Origin: Desulfosediminicola flagellatus
GTDB lineage: Bacteria > Desulfobacterota > Desulfobulbia > Desulfobulbales > Desulfocapsaceae
Assembly (NCBI RefSeq): GCF_005116655.2
Contig: NZ_CP050698.1
Location: 186,001-250,000, forward strand
Length of the DNA stretch: 64,000 nt
Reading direction: 5' to 3'
The notes beneath the pieces were generated by a model. It did not search any database. It was not told where the DNA came from and saw only the letters and a list, made by a program, of their open reading frames with translations. Each line of letters opens with the position of its first letter. Position 1 is the stretch's first letter. Below are positions 36,801 to 46,844 of this stretch, one piece after another. A program made the position numbers and the translations under genes.

Positions 36801-39800
36801 GTCGCGACATAGTCATATCAAATGTAATCACTTGAGAATTGGAGGTATCCAGAATATCACTTGCCTCAAGGTTGACAGGAGTTACCCTGCTAAACTCCAT
36901 ATTTGAAACTATGTTGCCGGTAAACCTTTGCCACCCACTGAGTCCTGCTACAGCTCTCAAGTGCCAAACATTTCCTTCCTGCCACAGAAAAATCCCATCC
37001 TCTGTTGCTGGATCATAATTAGGTTCTCCATAAGGATTACACGTACTCGAAGTTCCAACAGTGATAATCTGGCTGGTTGTATCGGAGAAACCATCGTCGT
37101 CGGTAACAGTTAGGCTAACGTCGTAGATGCCAGGTTCGTTGTAAGTATGGCTTGTTGTTACGCCGCTGCCTGTACCATCGTCATAGTCCCACTCATAGGA
37201 TACGATTGAACCACCATCTGGGTCGTATGACGTAGAAGCATCAAAGGTCACGTATAGTGAGACCTCCCCCGAAGTTGGATCGGCCGTGAAGGCAGCCACT
37301 GGTGCTGTGTTTTGTGGGTCTTCCACAGTGATAATCTGGCTGGTCGTATTGGTGACACCATAGTCGTCGGTAACAGTGAGGCTAACGGTGTAAGTGCCAG
37401 GTTCGTTGTATGTATGGCTTGTTGTTACGCCGCTGCCTGTACCATCGTCAAAGTCCCACTCATAGGATACGATTGAACCATCCGCATCCGGGTCATACGA
37501 CGTAGAAGCATCAAAGGTCACGTATAGTGAGACCTCCCCCGAAGTTGGATCGGCAGTGAAAATAGCCACTGGCGCTGTGTTTTGTGGGTCTTCCACAGTG
37601 ATAATCTGGCTGGTCGTATCGGTGACACCATAGTCGTCGGTAACAGTGAGGCTAACGGTGTAAGTGCCAGGTTCGTTGTATGTATGGCTTGTTGTTACGC
37701 CGCTGCCTGTACCATCGTCATAGTCCCACTCATAGGATACGATTGAACCATCCGCATCCGGGTCATACGACATAGAAGCATTGAAGGTCACTTCCAGCGG
37801 AGCATTACCTATAGTTGGATCGGCAGTGAAAATAGCCACTGGCGCTGTGTTTTGTCGGTCTTCCACAGTGATAGTCTGGCTGATCGTATCGATGACACCA
37901 TAGTCGTCGGTAACAGCGAGGCTAACGGTGTATATGCCAGTTGCGTTGTATGTATGGCTCGTTGTTACGCCGCTGCCTGTACCATCGTCATAGTCCCACT
38001 CATAGGATACGATTGAACCATCCGCATCCGGGTCATATGACATAGAAGCATCAAAGGTCACGTATAGCGGGACCTCACCCGAAGTTGGATCGGCCGTGAA
38101 GGCAGCCACTGGCGCTGTGTTAGAGCCTAAGGAAAGTTGATAGGGAAGCTGAGCTACAGGACATTGATCTCCACCAATAAATACGAGATCGGCAGCATTC
38201 CCATAATTCGCTTGAACATCAAAAGAAACAGTGGCACCAGCTGGAAACTCGAAATCAAGGCCGTCGAAATAAGGTCGCGACATATTCATGTCAAATGTAA
38301 TCAACTGAGAATTTGAGGTGTCCAGAATATCATTTGCTTCAAAGCTGACAGGGGTTACCGTGTTAAACGGCATATCTGAAACAATGCTTCCAGTATACCT
38401 TTGCCACCCACTGAGCCCCGCTATAGCCCTCAAGTGCCAAACATTTCCTTCTTGCCACAGAAAAATCCCATCCTCTGTTGCTGGATCATAATTCGGTATT
38501 CCATACGGATTACAAGTAGTCGACGTTCCCACAGTGACGGTCACGGTTGCGCTATCAGTGAAACCATTACCGTCATCAATTGTATAGGTAAAGGTGTCCG
38601 TACCTGAAAAACCTCCCGGTGGGGTGTAGTCGATAAAGTCATCGTTTGGATCAGACGGCGAGGCGTTATCATTGATAGTGGCAATGCCGCTTTGGTCAGT
38701 TAGGCTCTGTACTGCAATAATGGTCAGCGTGTCACCATTTGGATCGTAGTCATTACTCAGGACACTCACAGTCGTCGCAGTATCCGTATCCGTTGTGGCG
38801 CTATCACCAACTGCCACTGGCGGTTGAGGGCCTCCTGAAGATTCTACAACCTGAATGATTTTATCAGCTGCTAGATTTTCTAATACCTGAACAATCCCAC
38901 TAGGCCACTGTACTTCCAGGCTCTGGATGGTTGAATTCTGCCCAAGGCCGAAGTGGATGCGCGTATGATTTTGTGAATCCCTGTGCATACCACCACCTTG
39001 CTCACGCAACTGAGTCTTCCCCCCTGCGGTGACTAGCACGCGAGCGCCAATACCGTCTCTATTGGAAGTCGTGCCGACTAAGTCGATTTCAATCCAGTGA
39101 TTGTTGTTTCCGTTATTTTTAAATAACTGAATAGGCCCTAAATGATCAAAAGGCGGCGGATATCTTCCATTGGTGACGAACAGGTCAAGAAAACCATCGC
39201 GGTTATAGTCCGCAGTGACTACATGATCCCCCAGTCCCAGCGTGGTCCCTGCCGCTCCTCCCGCATCAGGAACTTCAATAAAATCGCCTGCTCCGGTATT
39301 TTCATAGAGAGAATTGGGTGTATTCTGAACAAACATCGAATTAACTACATAAATATCCACATCCATATCATTGTCAAAATCACCAGTAACAACACTTCTC
39401 CCAGGTAGATTCTTAACGATTCCACTTTGTGATGTTCTCTTTTCCAGCTGAACTCCATTATGAATATAGAGACTGTCTACAGCCGGTTGAAACATATTAA
39501 TATTTAAAAGAGTCAAATCAGATATTGGACTGCCATCGGTTTCGGCGATGAATCTGCACTCAAAGTCTTCGTCAAAAGGGACTGAAGAAACAATTTTCCA
39601 TTCATTCAAAACCTCATCAAAGCCGATAAATACGCCATAATCTACTCCCGGTTCATAGGGAAACATGCCAGACGCCTTGGGGTTATCAGGGTCTAGCTCT
39701 AAATAAACCGGAACTCTAGGCCAATAGCCCCATATTCTCGGGTCATCTGGAGCGATGTAGCCCTCAAATTCTTCAGCGGGGTACCCTGATGAACCAATGA

Positions 39801-40869
39801 ATATGGGATGGTCTAGATATTTTTGCCTTAATGAAAACAGAAGTGTCAGAATGCCATTGGTCTTGAATGTAACTCCTCTCTCACATCCACATTCATCTGT
39901 TATGAAAGACGCTGCCAATTTGGTGGATGTTACTTGTGCTACTTGATTTCCCCCACCGGGTCTTGCCAAATAAAGGTCTGGAAGAAGGTCGTTGTTGAAA
40001 TCTGAGAAGGCGGCGTCAGTACCAAATCCAATGTCAAGTGGGAATATTTCATCACGATGATCCGTGAAAGGAATGGTTGCCATGCTCCACAGATGGTTGG
40101 GAAATCCAGGGAGACTGGTGTCATCATCATAATGTATCAGATCCAATATTCCATCGCCCGTAAGGTCAGACATCATGGAGTAGGCAGTGTTATGAGGCTC
40201 CATGCCTACTAGAGAAGTTACATTTTCAAATATAGCTCCATTTTGTTGGAATAAGCCTGAATAGCCTACTCCACCCATTGAGAACCCATTGACATAAATA
40301 TCCAAAAGCCCATCATTGTCGAAATCAAGCCACAACGGCATACGTCCTCGATTTTCAATATATGAGATGCCATATTCATCAGATCTTTCGGAAAGCGCTC
40401 CGTTATCGTTTACATAAAAATGGTTGTATTGGGTATAGGTACCGGCACTGATATAAACATCCTGGTCTCCATCGTTGTCAAAATCTGCCCAGCCAGCGCC
40501 ATGTGTGTCAAGAGGAAATGGCATTTGATCCCAAATAGTATCAGGAAGCTGTTCAAATGTTCCGTCCTGCATATTCTGGTAGAGATTAGGAACTTTCGCC
40601 TCATGATTAGTAACAAATATATCAGGCCAACCATCCCCGTTATAGTCTGTCCATTGTGTACCCCAGGTAGGTCCGGTATAGGTTAAACCTGCTTCTTGCG
40701 TGGTTTCAGTAAAGCTTATCTCAGCATCCGCAGAAGTAGTCAGGGATGCTGATACCATGCATGTAAAGAAAAATATAAAAAATGAGTTGCGGTTACAAAA
40801 GAAATTTTCATGAAATATAAGTAAAAATATACCTAATTTCATTTTTAGATACTTCAAATAGTCTGTCAC
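33856..40869 (-). CDS. FG-GAP/ASPIC-UnbV/PKD giant surface protein 2
   Basis: The 2337-residue product is the largest in the window. Order: signal peptide (NSFFIFFFTCMVSASLTTSA), FG-GAP region (about 50-560), ASPIC/UnbV (about 570-660), cadherin-like repeat (about 665-765), Cys-bounded module, four PKD, Cys-bounded module, one PKD, Cys-bounded module, and eight PKD to the end. PKD units show SIVSYEWDYDDGTGSG and TVILTVTDEDGASS type motifs. The last eight PKD are near-identical 261-bp DNA repeats. It is exported and probably acts in Ca-dependent surface adhesion or matrix building, by inference from domains. I take GTG 40869 because GGGGGG lies five bases before it and it aligns with the starts of the paralogues; ATG 40887 is also open. 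No C-terminal anchor is seen. Confidence 0.87.
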   Translation of the reverse strand: MTDYLKYLKMKLGIFLLIFHENFFCNRNSFFIFFFTCMVSASLTTSADAEISFTETTQEAGLTYTGPTWGTQWTDYNGDGWPDIFVTNHEAKVPNLYQNMQDGTFEQLPDTIWDQMPFPLDTHGAGWADFDNDGDQDVYISAGTYTQYNHFYVNDNGALSERSDEYGISYIENRGRMPLWLDFDNDGLLDIYVNGFSMGGVGYSGLFQQNGAIFENVTSLVGMEPHNTAYSMMSDLTGDGILDLIHYDDDTSLPGFPNHLWSMATIPFTDHRDEIFPLDIGFGTDAAFSDFNNDLLPDLYLARPGGGNQVAQVTSTKLAASFITDECGCERGVTFKTNGILTLLFSLRQKYLDHPIFIGSSGYPAEEFEGYIAPDDPRIWGYWPRVPVYLELDPDNPKASGMFPYEPGVDYGVFIGFDEVLNEWKIVSSVPFDEDFECRFIAETDGSPISDLTLLNINMFQPAVDSLYIHNGVQLEKRTSQSGIVKNLPGRSVVTGDFDNDMDVDIYVVNSMFVQNTPNSLYENTGAGDFIEVPDAGGAAGTTLGLGDHVVTADYNRDGFLDLFVTNGRYPPPFDHLGPIQLFKNNGNNNHWIEIDLVGTTSNRDGIGARVLVTAGGKTQLREQGGGMHRDSQNHTRIHFGLGQNSTIQSLEVQWPSGIVQVLENLAADKIIQVVESSGGPQPPVAVGDSATTDTDTATTVSVLSNDYDPNGDTLTIIAVQSLTDQSGIATINDNASPSDPNDDFIDYTPPGGFSGTDTFTYTIDDGNGFTDSATVTVTVGTSTTCNPYGIPNYDPATEDGIFLWQEGNVWHLRAIAGLSGWQRYTGSIVSDMPFNTVTPVSFEANDILDTSNSQLITFDMNMSRPYFDGLDFEFPAGATVSFDVQANYGNAADLVFIGGDQCPVAQLPYQLSLGSNTAPVAAFTADPTSGEVPLYVTFDASMSYDPDADGSIVSYEWDYDDGTGSGVTTSHTYNATGIYTVSLAVTDDYGVIDTISQTITVEDRQNTAPVAIFTADPTIGNAPLEVTFNASMSYDPDADGSIVSYEWDYDDGTGSGVTTSHTYNEPGTYTVSLTVTDDYGVTDTTSQIITVEDPQNTAPVAIFTADPTSGEVSLYVTFDASTSYDPDADGSIVSYEWDFDDGTGSGVTTSHTYNEPGTYTVSLTVTDDYGVTNTTSQIITVEDPQNTAPVAAFTADPTSGEVSLYVTFDASTSYDPDGGSIVSYEWDYDDGTGSGVTTSHTYNEPGIYDVSLTVTDDDGFSDTTSQIITVGTSSTCNPYGEPNYDPATEDGIFLWQEGNVWHLRAVAGLSGWQRFTGNIVSNMEFSRVTPVNLEASDILDTSNSQVITFDMTMSRPYFDGIDFEFPVGATVSFDFQASSGVAADLVFIGENQCPVDQLPYQLSLDSNTAPVAIFTADPTLGNAPLEVTFNASMSYDPDGDGSIVSYEWDYDDGTGSGAATSHTYNAPGIYNVSLTVTDDDGFSDTTSQIITVGTSSTCNPYGEPNYDPATEDGIFLWQEGNVWHLRAVAGLSGWQRFTGNIVSNMEFSRVTPVNLEASDILDTSNSQVITFDMTMSRPYFDGIDFEFPAGATVYFDVQTNSGVAADLVFIGGNRCPVAQLPYQLSIDSNTAPTASFTADPIAGEASLTVSFDASGSTDEDGSIVSYVWDYGDDEDGSIVSYTWDYGDGTSGIETTHTYTEDGSYTVILTVTDEDGASSTATQTITVVEPENIAPIAIFTADPVSGVYPLEVNFDASGSTDEDGLIVLYTWDYGDGTSGIETNHTYTEDGSYTVILTVTDEDGASRMATQTITVTEPENIAPVAIFTADPVSGVYPLEVNFDASGSTDEDGSIVSYAWDYGDGTSGSETNHTYTEDGTYTVILTVTDEDGVSSMATQTVTVAEPENIAPVAIFTADPVSGVYPLEVNFDASGSTDEDGSIVSYAWDYGDGTSGSETNHTYTEDGTYTVILTVTDEDGASSMATQTVTVAEPENIAPVAIFTADPVSGVYPLEVNFDASGSTDEDGSIVSYAWDYGDGTSGSETNHTYTEDGTYTVILTVTDEDGASSMATQTVTVAEPENIAPVAIFTADPVSGVYPLEVNFDASGSTDEDGSIVSYAWDYGDGTSGSETNHTYTEDGTYTVILTVTDEDGASSMATQTVTVAEPENIAPVAIFTADPVSGVYPLEVNFDASGSTDEDGSIVSYAWDYGDGTSGSETNHTYTEDGSYTVILTVTDEDGASSMATQTVTVAEPENIAPVAIFTADPVSGVYPLEVNFDASGSTDEDGLIVSYAWDYGDGTSGSETNHTYTEDGTYTVILTVTDNDDDTNTANQTITVE
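33860..35964 (-). repeat. Tandem array of eight 261-bp PKD repeats
   Basis: Eight consecutive units of about 87 codons (IAPVAIFTADPVSGVYPLEV ... YTVILTVTDEDGASSMA) follow each other. The middle units (about 34100-35400) are almost identical in DNA, while the outer ones differ more, as expected from unequal crossing-over inside the array. The first unit in translation order carries an internal 45-bp duplication (35811-35903; DEDGSIVSYxWDYGD twice). Confidence 0.92.
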
Positions 40870-41123
40870 AATTTCCCCCCTTCTCAATAAATGTTATCAA
40901 AGAATAACAAGTAAGACTCCTGGCTCACTAGAACTATACAAATCATGAGAATTGAATTTGTTCTGCATATGATCTTGAAACTTTGCTGGCGCAGTTAATA
41001 GAGAGATAAAAAAACCAATAAGAATATTTTTGAGCATAAAGCTAACCTTGATAAATGTTGTTCGGCTAATATGTTGCCATATGACGAATTACAGTAGGGC
41101 ACTGCATTGTTTTACAGTGACCA
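40870..41123. other. Spacer upstream of giant protein gene 2
   Basis: About 250 bases without a gene. It may hold the promoter of gene 2 on the - strand; I cannot point to clear -35/-10 boxes. Confidence 0.35.
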
Positions 41124-41151
41124 TCACGGTTGAGGATCAACCGTGATGGTC
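41119..41151 (-). terminator. Perfect 15-bp hairpin over the stop of giant protein gene 3
   Basis: GACCATCACGGTTGA and its exact complement surround a GGA loop, and the TGA stop lies in one arm. One arm is normal PKD coding sequence (the ITV end); the other is its inverted copy, so the stop was created by an inverted duplication. It lacks a strong T run. Confidence 0.55.
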
Positions 41152-44100
41152 TGGTTTGCTGTATTGGTGGCACCATCATCGTCGGTGACCGTGAGGGTAA
41201 CGGTGTAGCTGCCGGCTGTGTTGTAGGTATGGCTGGCGGTTACGCCGCTATCCGTGCCATCGCCATAGTCCCATTCATACGATTCGATTGTACCGTCGTC
41301 ATCGGTTGAGCCGGAAGCATCAAAGGATACAGTCAGCGGTGCCTCACCCGCTGTAGTATCGGCCGTGAAGCTTGCAATAGGCGCAATGTTTTGCGCATCA
41401 ACCGTGATGGTCAGGTTGGCCGTATTGGTGGCATCATCATCGTCGGTGACCGTGAGGGTAACGGTGTAGCTGCCGGCTGTGTTGTAGGTATGGCTGGCGG
41501 TTACGCCGCTATCCGTGCCATCACCATAGTCCCATTCATACGATTCGATTGTACCGTCGTCATCGGTTGAGCCGGAAGCATCAAAGGATACAGTCAGGGG
41601 GGCCTCGCCAGCTGTACTATCGGCTGTGAAGCTTGCAGCTGGCGCAGTGTTAGAGTCTAAGGAAAGCTGATAGGGGAGCTGATCTACAGGACATTGATTT
41701 CCACCAATGAATACGAGATCGGCAGCAACCCCACTGTTTGCTTGAATATCAAAATAAACAGTGGCCCCGGCTGGAAACTCGAAATCAAGCCCATCGAAAT
41801 AAGGCCGCGACATAGTCATCTCAAATGTAATCGCCTGAGAATTGGAGGTGTCAAGAATGTCGTTTGTCTCGAAGTTGAAAGGGGATACGCTACTAAACTG
41901 CATATCTGAAACTATGCTGCCAGTATATTTTTTCCACTCACTGAGCCCTGCTGCAGCTCTCAAGTGCCAAATATTTCCTTCTTGCCATAGGAAAATTCCA
42001 TCCTCTGTTGCTGGATCATAATTCGGTTCTCCATAAGGATTACACGTACTCGAAGTTCCAACAGTGATTGTCTGGTAGGTCATATCGGTGAAGCCATAGT
42101 CGTCGGTAACCGTGAGGCTAACGTCGTAGATGCCAGGTGCATTGTACGTATGGCTCGTTGCTGCGCCGCTATCCGTGCCATCGCCATAATCCCATTCATA
42201 GGATACGATCGAACCATCCGCATCCGGGTCATACGACATAGAAGCATTGAAGGTCACTTCCAGCGGGGCATTACCTAAAATTGGATCGGCAGTGAAAATA
42301 GCTACTGGCGCTGTGTTAGAGTCTAAGGGAAGATGATAGGGGAGCTGATTTACAGGGCATTGATTTCCACCGATGAATACGAGATCGGCAGTAATCCCGC
42401 TGTTCGCTTGAACATCAAAATAGACAGTGGCACCAGCTGGAAACTCGAAATCAAGCCCATCGAAATAAGGCTGTGACATAGTCATCTCAAATGTAATCAC
42501 CTGTGAATTGGAGGTGTCCAGAGTGTCATTTGACTCAAAGCTGAATGGAGTTACCCTGCTAAACTCCACTTCTGAAACTATACTACCAGTATACCTTTGC
42601 GACCCACTGAGTCCTGCAATGGCCCTCAAGTGCCAAATGGTTCCTTCTTTCCACAGAAAAATCCCATCCTCTGATGCTGGATCATAATTCGGTATTTCAT
42701 AAGGATTACACGTACTCGAAGTTCCAACAGTGATTGTCTGGTAGGTCATGTCGGTGAAGCCATAGTCGTCGGTAACCGTGAGGCTAACGTCGTAGATGCC
42801 AGGTGCATTGTAAGTATGGCTTGTTGCTGCACCACTGCCCGTACCATCGCCATAATCCCATTCATAGGATACGATCGAACCATCCGCATCCGGGTCATAC
42901 GACATAGAAGCATTAAATGTCACTTCCAGCGGTGCATCACCCAAAGTTGGATCGGCAGTGAAAATAGCCACTGGTGCAGTGTTAGAGTCTAAGAAAAGCT
43001 GATAGGGGAGTTGAGCTACAGGACATCGATTTCCACCGATGAATACGAGATCGGCAGCATTCCCACTGTTTGATTGAACACCAAAATAGACAGTGGCACC
43101 AGCTGGAAACTCGAAATCAAGCCCGTCGAACCAAGGCTGCGATATAGTCATCTCAAATGTAATCATCTGAGAATTGGAGGCGTCCAGAATATCACTTGCC
43201 TCAAAGTTTACAGGAGTTACATTTATAAATCCCATATCTGAAATTATGCTGCCAGTATACCTTTGCGACCCACTGAGCCCTGCTGTAGCCCTCAAGTGCC
43301 AAACATTTCCTTCTTTCCACAGAAAAATCCCATCCTCTGTTGCTGGATCATAATTCGGTACTCCATACGGATTACAAGTAGTCGACGTTCCCACTATCGT
43401 GACGGTCTGGTTGGTCGTGGTAGTAGACCAAGCGTTGTCGGTAACGGTGAGGATAACGGTGTAGATGCCAGGTGCGTTGTATGTATGGGTAGTTGTCAAG
43501 CCGCTACCTGTACCATCGCCATAGTCCCACTCATAGGATACGATTGAACCATTCGGATCTGGGTCATACGACATAGAAGCATTAAATGTCACTTCCAGCG
43601 GGGCATCACCCAAAGATGGATCGGCAGTGAAGATAGCCACTGGCGATGTGTTAGAGTCTGAGGGAAGTTGATAGGAAAGCTGATCTACTGGACATCTATC
43701 TCCACCAATAAATACAAGATCGATTGCATTTCCACTGTTCGATTGAACATCAAAATAGACAGTGGCACCAGCTGGAAACTCGAAATCAAGTCCGTCAAAA
43801 TAAGGCTGCGACATAGCCATCTCAAATGTAATCATCTGAGAATTGGAGGTGTTCAGAATATCACTTGCCTCAAGGCTGACAGGAGTTACACTGCTAAATT
43901 CCATATCAGAAACTATGCTGCCAGTATACTTTCTTTGTAATGCACTGGATCCTGCTGCAGCCCTCAAGTGCCAAACATTTCCTTCTTTCCAAAGAAAAAT
44001 CCCATCTTCTGTTACAGGATCATAATTCGGCTCACCATACGGATAACAAGTATTCGACGCAGCTTTCACAGTGACGATCACGGTTGCGGTATCAGTGAAA

Positions 44101-46403
44101 CCGTTGCCGTCATCAATTGTATAGGTAAAGGTGTCTGTACCTGAAAAACCTCCAGGTGGGCTGTAGTCGATAAAGTCATCACCTGGATAATCCGGCGAAC
44201 CGTTATCATTGATAGTGGCTATACCGCCCTGGTCGGTTGGGCTCTGTACAGCAGTAATGGTGAGTGTGTCATAGTTTGGATCGTAGTCGTTAACCAGGAC
44301 CTCCACAGTCATTGCGGTATCCATATCCGTCCTGGCACTATCATTCACAGCCAGTGGCGGCTGAGGGTCACCTGAAGATTCAATTACCTGGATGATTTTA
44401 TCTGCTTCAAGATTTTCTATTACCTGAACAGTCCCACTTGGCCATTGTACTTCCAAGCTCTGGATGGTTGAATTTTGCCCAAGGCCGAAGTGGATGCGCG
44501 TATGATTTTGTGAAAACTTGTGTATACCACCACCTTGTTCACGCAATTGAGTCTTCCCCCCGGCGGTCACTAGCACACGAGCGCCAATACCGTCTCTATT
44601 GGAAGTCGTGCCGACTAAGTCGATTTCAATCCAGTGATTGCTATTTCCGTTATTTTTAAAGAGCTGGATAGGCCCCAAATGATCAAAAGGAGATGGATAC
44701 ATACCATTAGTGACGAACAAGTCCAGAAAACCGTCACGGTTATAGTCCGCGGAGACAACACTGTCTCCGGCGCCCAGCAAGGTCCCCTCCGCCCCTCCTG
44801 CGCCAGGGACTTCAGTAAAATGACCTGTTCCGTCATTCTCAAAGAAAATATTCGGCGTATTCATGACTCTTGAAGAATTCACCACATAAATATCCAGGTC
44901 CATATCATTGTCAAAGTCACCAGCCACAACACTTCTTCCTGGTAAATGTTTATTGATCCCATTTTCTTCTGATGACCATTGTTCCAGCTTGACTCCATTA
45001 TGTATATATAAGCTATCTATCGCAGCCGGAAACATATTAAGATTCAGAGGGGTTAATTCAGTTATTGTGCTGTCGGATTCGACGATAAATTTGCACCAAA
45101 ACGATTCAACAAGAGATTGTGAAGATACAATTTGCCATTCACTCAAATCTGCATCAAAACCTATATAAACACCAACATCGACGCCCGGTTCATGGGGGGG
45201 AATGCCAGAGACTCTGGGATCGTTAGGGTCTAGCTCTAAATAGAGAGGAATTCGTGGCGAAAATCCCCATATTCGCGGATCATCTGGAGAAATGTAGGAT
45301 GGAAATGCTTCAGGTGAGAGCCCCGAAGAACCAATAAAGAAAGGGTGGCCTGCAGATTCGATCGGTATTGAGAACAAAATTGTCACATTACCATCGGATT
45401 TGAATGTTATTCCTTTCTCACACCCACAGGTCTTCCCAACAATATTCGCTGCCAGTTTAGTGGATGTTACCTGTTCGGCTTCTTCTTCATCTCCGCTTCT
45501 TGCCAAATAAAGGTCCGGGAGAAGGTCACCATTGAAATCCGCGAAAGCTGCGTCAGCTATTAATCCAGTATCAGTTGGGAATAATTGCCATCTCGGATAC
45601 ACAGTAAAAGGAATGGTCGTCATGCTATACACAGACGTTGGAAACCATCCACCATCATAACTTATAAGATCCAAAACGCCATCGCCAGTAAGATCGGACA
45701 ATATGCTAAAGAGAGCACCTTGATCCGAAATCCCAACCACGGAATTTACATTTTCAAAAAAACCGGTTTCTTCATTTTGTTTAAATAAGCGGGCACACCC
45801 TTCTGCACCAGAAGCGAACCCATTCATATAAGCATCCAAAAGGCCATCATTGTCGAAGTCCAGCCACAATGTTCCACGCCCACGATTTCTAGGAAATGAG
45901 ACGCCGTATTCTTCGGCTCTTTCGTAAAGGATTCCATTATCATTTACATAAAATTGGCTGCTCACATAATCGCCACCATCATTGACCAGCACATCCTGAT
46001 CTCCATCGTTATCAAAATCTGCCCAGCCAGCGCCATGTGTGTCATGGTGTGGCCATGGAGTTAGATCCCAAATGCTATCAGAAATCTGTTCAAATGTTCC
46101 ATCCCACATATTAAGATATAGGCTTGGCTCTTTCGACTCGTGATTGGTAACCCAAATGTCTGGCCAACCATCCCCATTATAGTCTGTCCATTGTGCACCC
46201 CATGTGGGGCCTGTATAGGTTAGGCCTGCTTCTTGTGTGGTTTCAGTAAAGCTTATTTCAGCTCTAGCAAGAGTGGTTAGAGCTGAAATTATGAACACAA
46301 AAATAACTATGAGAAATGGATTACGATTATAATCAGAATATTTAAGAAATAAGGGAAAAGATGTATTGACGATTTTTTTAAGACAATTCAAGTTTGGAAG
46401 CAT
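41124..46403 (-). CDS. FG-GAP/ASPIC-UnbV/PKD giant surface protein 3
   Basis: The 1759-residue product follows the same plan as its two paralogues. It has a signal peptide (FLIVIFVFIISALTTLARA), an FG-GAP region with DYNGDGWPDIWV-type Ca loops, ASPIC/UnbV (HWIEIDLVGTTSNRDGIGA) and a cadherin-like repeat (GGFSGTDTFTYTIDDGNGFT). Then come four Cys-bounded modules, each followed by a PKD domain, and a final extra PKD. It ends TITVDPQP at a stop inside a perfect hairpin. ATG 46403 is chosen over 46466 because GGAGATAGAG lies just upstream and the N-termini of the paralogues align there. It is the first gene of the duplicated - strand cassette. Confidence 0.87.
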   Translation of the reverse strand: MLPNLNCLKKIVNTSFPLFLKYSDYNRNPFLIVIFVFIISALTTLARAEISFTETTQEAGLTYTGPTWGAQWTDYNGDGWPDIWVTNHESKEPSLYLNMWDGTFEQISDSIWDLTPWPHHDTHGAGWADFDNDGDQDVLVNDGGDYVSSQFYVNDNGILYERAEEYGVSFPRNRGRGTLWLDFDNDGLLDAYMNGFASGAEGCARLFKQNEETGFFENVNSVVGISDQGALFSILSDLTGDGVLDLISYDGGWFPTSVYSMTTIPFTVYPRWQLFPTDTGLIADAAFADFNGDLLPDLYLARSGDEEEAEQVTSTKLAANIVGKTCGCEKGITFKSDGNVTILFSIPIESAGHPFFIGSSGLSPEAFPSYISPDDPRIWGFSPRIPLYLELDPNDPRVSGIPPHEPGVDVGVYIGFDADLSEWQIVSSQSLVESFWCKFIVESDSTITELTPLNLNMFPAAIDSLYIHNGVKLEQWSSEENGINKHLPGRSVVAGDFDNDMDLDIYVVNSSRVMNTPNIFFENDGTGHFTEVPGAGGAEGTLLGAGDSVVSADYNRDGFLDLFVTNGMYPSPFDHLGPIQLFKNNGNSNHWIEIDLVGTTSNRDGIGARVLVTAGGKTQLREQGGGIHKFSQNHTRIHFGLGQNSTIQSLEVQWPSGTVQVIENLEADKIIQVIESSGDPQPPLAVNDSARTDMDTAMTVEVLVNDYDPNYDTLTITAVQSPTDQGGIATINDNGSPDYPGDDFIDYSPPGGFSGTDTFTYTIDDGNGFTDTATVIVTVKAASNTCYPYGEPNYDPVTEDGIFLWKEGNVWHLRAAAGSSALQRKYTGSIVSDMEFSSVTPVSLEASDILNTSNSQMITFEMAMSQPYFDGLDFEFPAGATVYFDVQSNSGNAIDLVFIGGDRCPVDQLSYQLPSDSNTSPVAIFTADPSLGDAPLEVTFNASMSYDPDPNGSIVSYEWDYGDGTGSGLTTTHTYNAPGIYTVILTVTDNAWSTTTTNQTVTIVGTSTTCNPYGVPNYDPATEDGIFLWKEGNVWHLRATAGLSGSQRYTGSIISDMGFINVTPVNFEASDILDASNSQMITFEMTISQPWFDGLDFEFPAGATVYFGVQSNSGNAADLVFIGGNRCPVAQLPYQLFLDSNTAPVAIFTADPTLGDAPLEVTFNASMSYDPDADGSIVSYEWDYGDGTGSGAATSHTYNAPGIYDVSLTVTDDYGFTDMTYQTITVGTSSTCNPYEIPNYDPASEDGIFLWKEGTIWHLRAIAGLSGSQRYTGSIVSEVEFSRVTPFSFESNDTLDTSNSQVITFEMTMSQPYFDGLDFEFPAGATVYFDVQANSGITADLVFIGGNQCPVNQLPYHLPLDSNTAPVAIFTADPILGNAPLEVTFNASMSYDPDADGSIVSYEWDYGDGTDSGAATSHTYNAPGIYDVSLTVTDDYGFTDMTYQTITVGTSSTCNPYGEPNYDPATEDGIFLWQEGNIWHLRAAAGLSEWKKYTGSIVSDMQFSSVSPFNFETNDILDTSNSQAITFEMTMSRPYFDGLDFEFPAGATVYFDIQANSGVAADLVFIGGNQCPVDQLPYQLSLDSNTAPAASFTADSTAGEAPLTVSFDASGSTDDDGTIESYEWDYGDGTDSGVTASHTYNTAGSYTVTLTVTDDDDATNTANLTITVDAQNIAPIASFTADTTAGEAPLTVSFDASGSTDDDGTIESYEWDYGDGTDSGVTASHTYNTAGSYTVTLTVTDDDGATNTANQTITVDPQP

Positions 46404-46639
46404 CGCTCTATCTCCATTAATGCTTTGAGCAAATTGCCAGTAAGGTTTGTTGTTATGGTTCATCAAATCGTAACGCTAATCTTGAAGAACCGTAAAAAAA
46501 AACTATTTCAGCGATCGCGAAAGTCCAACGATTTGAAACAGAAATTCGAAAAACTACACAGAATTATCCTGCATCTGTGTAGAGTAAAGTACATGTATGC
46601 CAAAATAAAAAAGGACAGTATTTTCTTTTATTTCATACT

Positions 46640-46844
46640 CTCCGAGGCCCATTCTCTTCCTGGAAATCACTGCATAATTCTTGGGGCAGGAAAAGGCTAT
46701 GGCGCCATGGCTTTTGTTGCGGCCCTTCTTCGATTAAAGATAACCCCGCAGGTAGCCCAAAAGAAGCATTTTGCAATTGATGGTCGAACAACTAGACAAC
46801 TAGACAAGCAGAACAAACGCCTGACTGGAAAATGCATCATATAG
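46640..46844 (+). pseudogene. IS5-like transposase scrap
   Basis: The frame reads CIILGAGKGYGAMAFVAALL, RLKITPQVAQKKHFAIDG and RTTRQ. This matches the IS5-family segment usually written LGADKGYDxxxFVAxLR, VTPHVAQN and SAIDGRTTRH, near the catalytic Asp. Nothing else of the element is visible. Confidence 0.7.
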
